Below, piece by piece: positions 60,485 through 64,000 of a DNA stretch of 64,000 bases. The position numbers and the translations under genes were made by a program. Numbering within the stretch: the first letter of the stretch is position 1; each line of letters begins with the position of its first letter. The stretch lies in the NCBI RefSeq assembly GCF_047511655.1, contig NC_133389.1:152287973-152351972 (forward strand), given 5' to 3'. Under the pieces are notes generated by a model. It was not told where the DNA came from. It did not search any database and saw only the letters and a program-made list of their open reading frames with translations. This DNA is from Castor canadensis (taxonomy: Eukaryota; Chordata; Mammalia; Rodentia; Castoridae).

Positions 60485-60588
60485 CACTATGTCTTGCTGT
60501 GTAGCTCAGGCTGGGTTGGAATCACCCTGCCTTAGCCTCTGCAGTGCTGGAATTACACTGACGCACCACCATGCCTGGCCCAGACATT
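60485..60588 (-). mobile_element. B1 SINE
   Basis: TGTCTTGCTGTGTAGCTCAG, CACCACCATGCCTGGCCC. Confidence 0.9.
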
Positions 60589-61164
60589 TTATTTATAGAA
60601 ATTTGTAAGTTAATCTTAAATGTCATATGCAAATTTTAAAAATCTAGTAAAGCCAAACAATCTTGAATAAAGTAGTAGGATTCACTGTTCTTTGGAAGTA
60701 AACCATTAGATCTAGTGAAATCTTTCCTACTCTGAAGAAGGTGGAAAGGGAACGGGGATAGAATGGGAAAGAAAGTGTCTACATAACATAACAGTTGATG
60801 GAGTTCTGTCAGAAAGCTTGCTCCTGCTTGCTTACTCACTAATGTATTCCATCAGTATGGACTCCTATATACCTTGAGTTATAATGGAATACTATGTTAC
60901 TTATTTTATTAATCCAATTATTCCAGCTTTGGCCTTCTAGAGTTCTTTCAGGTGGCCTGTTGTCCCCAAGTCCCTCCTGTTTTTATAAAATTTCTAAACT
61001 ATACAAATGAAAGATAATCACTAATCTTCTGAGGTGTATTATATTTTAGACAGAGTCTTGCTGTGTAGCCCAGGCTAGTGGAGGGGGTCTTGTTCTTAGC
61101 ATAAATATATACCCTGGACAATCCTCTCATGAGTCCAAAAGAGATGTAATTTTAAAAGACAATG
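60589..61164. other. Unassigned intergenic sequence
   Basis: AT-rich. Includes a B1 scrap at 61047-61080 (CAGAGTCTTGCTGTGTAGCC). Confidence 0.5.
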
Positions 61165-61274
61165 TCTTAGCCAGGCACCAGTGGCTCATGCCTATAATCC
61201 TAGCTATGCAGGAGGCAGAGATCAGGAGGATTGAGGTTCAAAGTCAGCCTGCAAGACCTTATCTCAAAAAACCC

Positions 61275-61322
<48 letters not shown>

Positions 61323-61378
61323 CTCAAGGTGAAAGCCCTGGGTTCAAGTCCCAGTACCGAAAAAGAAAAAAAAAAAGG
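61165..61378 (+). mobile_element. Dimer SINE with a (CA)n in its linker
   Basis: GGCACCAGTGGCTCATGCCT, GGCAGAGATCAGGAGGATTG, then the CA array, then the end of the ID half (GGTTCAAGTCCCAGTACCG). Confidence 0.95.
61277..61320 (+). repeat. (CA)22 microsatellite
   Basis: Uninterrupted CA units placed exactly where other dimers read TTCACAAAAAAGGGCTGG. Confidence 0.98.
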
Positions 61379-61444
61379 ATAATGTCTTTCTAAAATGATT
61401 GAGTTGCTACTATAATGACTTATGGTTTATCTGTAGCTACTTTG

Positions 61445-61622
61445 ATTGTTGTTATTGTTGTTGTTGTTGGCAGTCTACTCCACCAGCCCTTTCTGGTGTT
61501 GGGTATTTTTGAGAGAGGGTCTCATGAACTATTTGCCCCCAGCTGGCATCAAACCCTGATCCTCCTGATCTCTGCCTCCTGAGTAGCGAGGATTACAGGG
61601 GTGAGCCACCACTGCCTGGCAC
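61445..61622 (-). mobile_element. Dimer SINE (5'-shortened ID half)
   Basis: TTGTTG repeat, TCTACTCCACCAGCCC, GAGAGAGGGTCTCATGAACT, ATTACAGGGGTGAGCCACCA. Confidence 0.9.
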
Positions 61623-62514
61623 TACTTTGATTCTTGTACTTGTTAAAATATTTTCACTAGTAATCTGGATTTATTACAGGAAAATTTGGGCAAGAAACAA
61701 AATTTATCCATAATCTCATTATGAAGTGATAATTACTATTAATACTTTGTTGTACTTTTCAACTTTCTCAGGTGTGTGTGTGTATGTTTGAGTCATCAGT
61801 ATATCGCTAACATCTTCTCAAGTCAATTTAAACATTTAATGGATATTTAACTTGCTTTTTTGCTATTATAAGAAGCATTGTATGTATTTAAATCAGTAAT
61901 TTGTGTCATAGCAATGAAACCACACTTAATTGCTTCCAGACAGTAAAGGTTTGCAAATTCCAGCTTCTTTGGTCATTACTGAAATCATTCAGCATGATTT
62001 TTAAATTTATTTATAGTGTCTATTATAGCCTGTACCATGGTAAATCCAAAGCAATTGAAAAATGTAATCCTTATTTATGATATAAAAATAGAGGCAGAGA
62101 CATCAATCTAAGAAATTATATAATTAAATATGACAAAGTATGATATGGGTATATAGATACTGAAGATTCCAAAGAAAGACAAGTATTATCTGACATAGCT
62201 AACACTGGGATCACGTGGTTGCTTAGATGTGCTTGCTCACCAGTGATTGTTTTTCTCGCTTTTGTGGCCCACGGCCAGAGTCCATTATCCAGCTTCCAGT
62301 GCAGTTAGACCCAGCCATGTGCCTGCTCTGGGCCACAGAACAGTGAACAGGAGTGACAGGCGTACTTCTAGGTCCATAAAAACCTCTCAGTCATCACTGA
62401 TGACGACTAAGCAGGAAGGTAGAAGCCTGATGGCTGAGAACAATGATTTGGATGTTGATAAGGAATCACATCCTAGACTGCTGACTTTAACAAAACAGCT
62501 TGTGACATAAAGCA
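61623..62514. other. Unassigned intergenic sequence
   Basis: 61650-61880 resembles an ancient repeat (AATTACTATTAATACTTTGT) related to scraps near 57450-57500. No gene recognised. Confidence 0.4.
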
Positions 62515-62955
62515 GGGTATTGCTGGTCTGCAGAACTCAACGCCCATAACAAACAACAGCCCCAGTCTGACCAGCTGAGGCCAAAAACTCATTCCGTCTG
62601 GCATATGGGAGGAGTTGATGACCAGTAGCCCTGTCTCTGAGAGTTAATGACACATAACCCAGTTTTCCAAGACTGACCACCCGCATCTGTGCAGACCCCA
62701 ATGAAAGCTTGAAGTCCTGGGACCTGCAGCGCTCCTTCTTGAGTCTGCTCACCCTCCTGTTGATACATTTTGCTTTGCTTTCTCTTTGCTTTACACGAAT
62801 AAACCTGCCCTGTGACCCTCTTGTGTTCTGCTGCCCGCTGCTTCTCTTATCAGCACCTTCCTTAATAAACTTCTTGATTCTCCTACTTGCTTGTCTTGGT
62901 AAATTCTCTTACCAACCCACAGCACCAAAAATCCCCAGACAATCACTCTTTTGCC
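62515..62955 (+). mobile_element. Probable solo retroviral LTR
   Basis: LTR-style layout: a CGAATAAACCTGCCCTG segment, a T/C-rich U5-like part, and a second AATAAA (62862-62867). No viral reading frame adjoins it. Termini were not resolved, so family and class are uncertain. Confidence 0.45.
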
Positions 62956-63729
62956 ATCACTTCTCCTTCTGATTGGAGATGACAAAGAAAAGGGTGGAGC
63001 TACAAGATGGAAAGGCCAGAGTCCCTAAATGATGACATGGAGCAGAAATCCTCCCCCTTCTCATGCGCTCTCTTTCTTCCCACATCTGTGTCTCCCATCT
63101 TACTTCTTTCCTTCTCTCTTCCTTCCTCTTCTTCTACCCTTTCACCAACCCACATTGAACTGTGAACCAGAAAAATAAACTCTTATTATATTAAGCTACT
63201 AGAACTTCAAGGTTCATTTATTATCGAAATTGAGGTTATTTACCAACATAACACACAAAGGAATATATACTTGGAAGGGTTATTTCCTTCACTGAGGTGT
63301 CCTACTCCTTTGAGACCATTTCCTCTTTTGCCCAAATGGAAGTGGGTCTGTAGAATGAAGAATCAACCTTACCTAAAAAGAGGTCTGGCCTTTACCGTCA
63401 ACTAATAGGAAGGCAAATGTCCTGCCTTAGAGAAATGTCTGTCTGCCTGCGGTTCTGGCTGCTGGACAGTCTAACAGTGTGATTTAGGACAACAGCTGTG
63501 CTATACCAGTTCTGACACCCCTGGGAGGTGTGGACACTGAACGCCAGCCACACCAGCAGAATAAGCAGTATGTGATCGAGCTCCAGTAAAAGACTCTGGA
63601 CACAAAGGCTCAGGTGGGCTTCCCCAGTTAGCAATAAATTGTGTGTACCTTTGCACACAGTGACCAGGATGAGGTAACGCCATGCATGACTGCACAGGGA
63701 GAAGGTGACCAGAAGGACTGCGCTGAAAC
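62956..63729. other. Unassigned intergenic sequence
   Basis: 62990-63250 contains a CTTCC-rich run and AATAAACTC that hint at a degraded LTR. The remainder is unassigned. Confidence 0.4.
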
Positions 63730-63890
63730 TTTCCTGTTCTCAACCCATGTATCTCTTCCCTTGGCTGATTTTAATTTTTATCTTTCCCTGTAATAAACAG
63801 TACTGTGATTATAACAGCTTTCAGTGACTTCTCTGACTCTTTCAGGAGAATTATCAAACCTGGGATGGTTTTGGGCACCCCCCCCCCACC
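63730..63890 (+). mobile_element. Possible ancient LTR 3' part
   Basis: CTTCCCTTGGCTGATTTTAA, CCCTGTAATAAACAGTACTG, AAACCTGGGATGGTTTTGGG resemble the end of an old mammalian LTR. A C run (63878-63888) follows. No BMPR2 exon is visible to the end of the window. Confidence 0.4.
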
Positions 63891-64000
63891 GCCGCAAACT
63901 TGCAGTTGTCTTGTGAGGACCATTTCCTCCTACTTCACCATTTAGCTAAGCCTAGTAGAGCCCTTTTAATAAATTTATATGATGTTACCCTTCTGACTTG

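Noticed and set aside
2404-61378. tRNA-like A and B boxes at many sites
   Set aside because: They are ID-type SINEs with A tails and lack a tRNA cloverleaf; none is a tRNA gene.
63261-64000. Possible first exon of BMPR2 at the right edge
   Set aside because: No CpG island or BMPR2 coding start is present, and the sequence looks like an old LTR.

Overview
The window is mammalian nuclear DNA: multi-exon genes with GT-AG introns, two CpG-rich promoters, and dense SINE, L1, L2, MIR, MaLR and hAT repeats. The dominant SINEs point to a rodent outside the mouse-like group. Three classes are used below. 'ID' is a short tRNA-derived element of about 75 bp (core GAGTTCAAACCCCAGTACC, then an A tail). 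'B1' is a 7SL-derived monomer. 'Dimer' is a B1-like left half joined to an ID-like right half by an A-rich linker. From memory of repeat spectra this best fits a castorimorph such as beaver (Castor); that assignment is an inference and moderate at best.

Two genes can be identified. SUMO1 enters on the minus strand at the left edge. Only its first coding exon (MSDQ, donor GT directly after) and CpG-island promoter are present, and bases 1-1572 are its intron 1. About 20 kb to the right, transcribed in the opposite direction, is a complete NOP58 gene. Its 15 coding exons (ATG 22049, stop 44914-44916) splice to a 534-residue protein. The order SUMO1(-), NOP58(+) matches human 2q33, where BMPR2 follows NOP58; no BMPR2 exon was seen before 64000.

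NOP58 is a core protein of box C/D snoRNPs, and four box C/D snoRNAs lie in its own introns. Two SNORD70-type copies sit in introns 2 and 3, and two SNORD11-type copies in introns 8 and 9. Their D-box guides match 18S rRNA at two nucleotides three positions apart (Am512 and Gm509 in human numbering). The protein tail carries two SUMO consensus sites (VKAE at K467, IKEE at K502), so its neighbour SUMO1 encodes a modifier known to act on NOP58.

The intergenic stretch 1.9-21.6 kb and the 3' flank 45.1-64 kb hold almost only repeats. Two local duplications stand out. A copy of DNA just upstream of the SUMO1 start lies at 3046-3227 (source 1740-1924) and abuts a SINE. A copy of NOP58 intron 14 plus the exon 15 acceptor lies at 45614-45872 (source 44617-44875) and could serve as an alternative last exon. 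Repeat boundaries are read by eye and are good to roughly 5-20 bp. No wholly novel system is evident.
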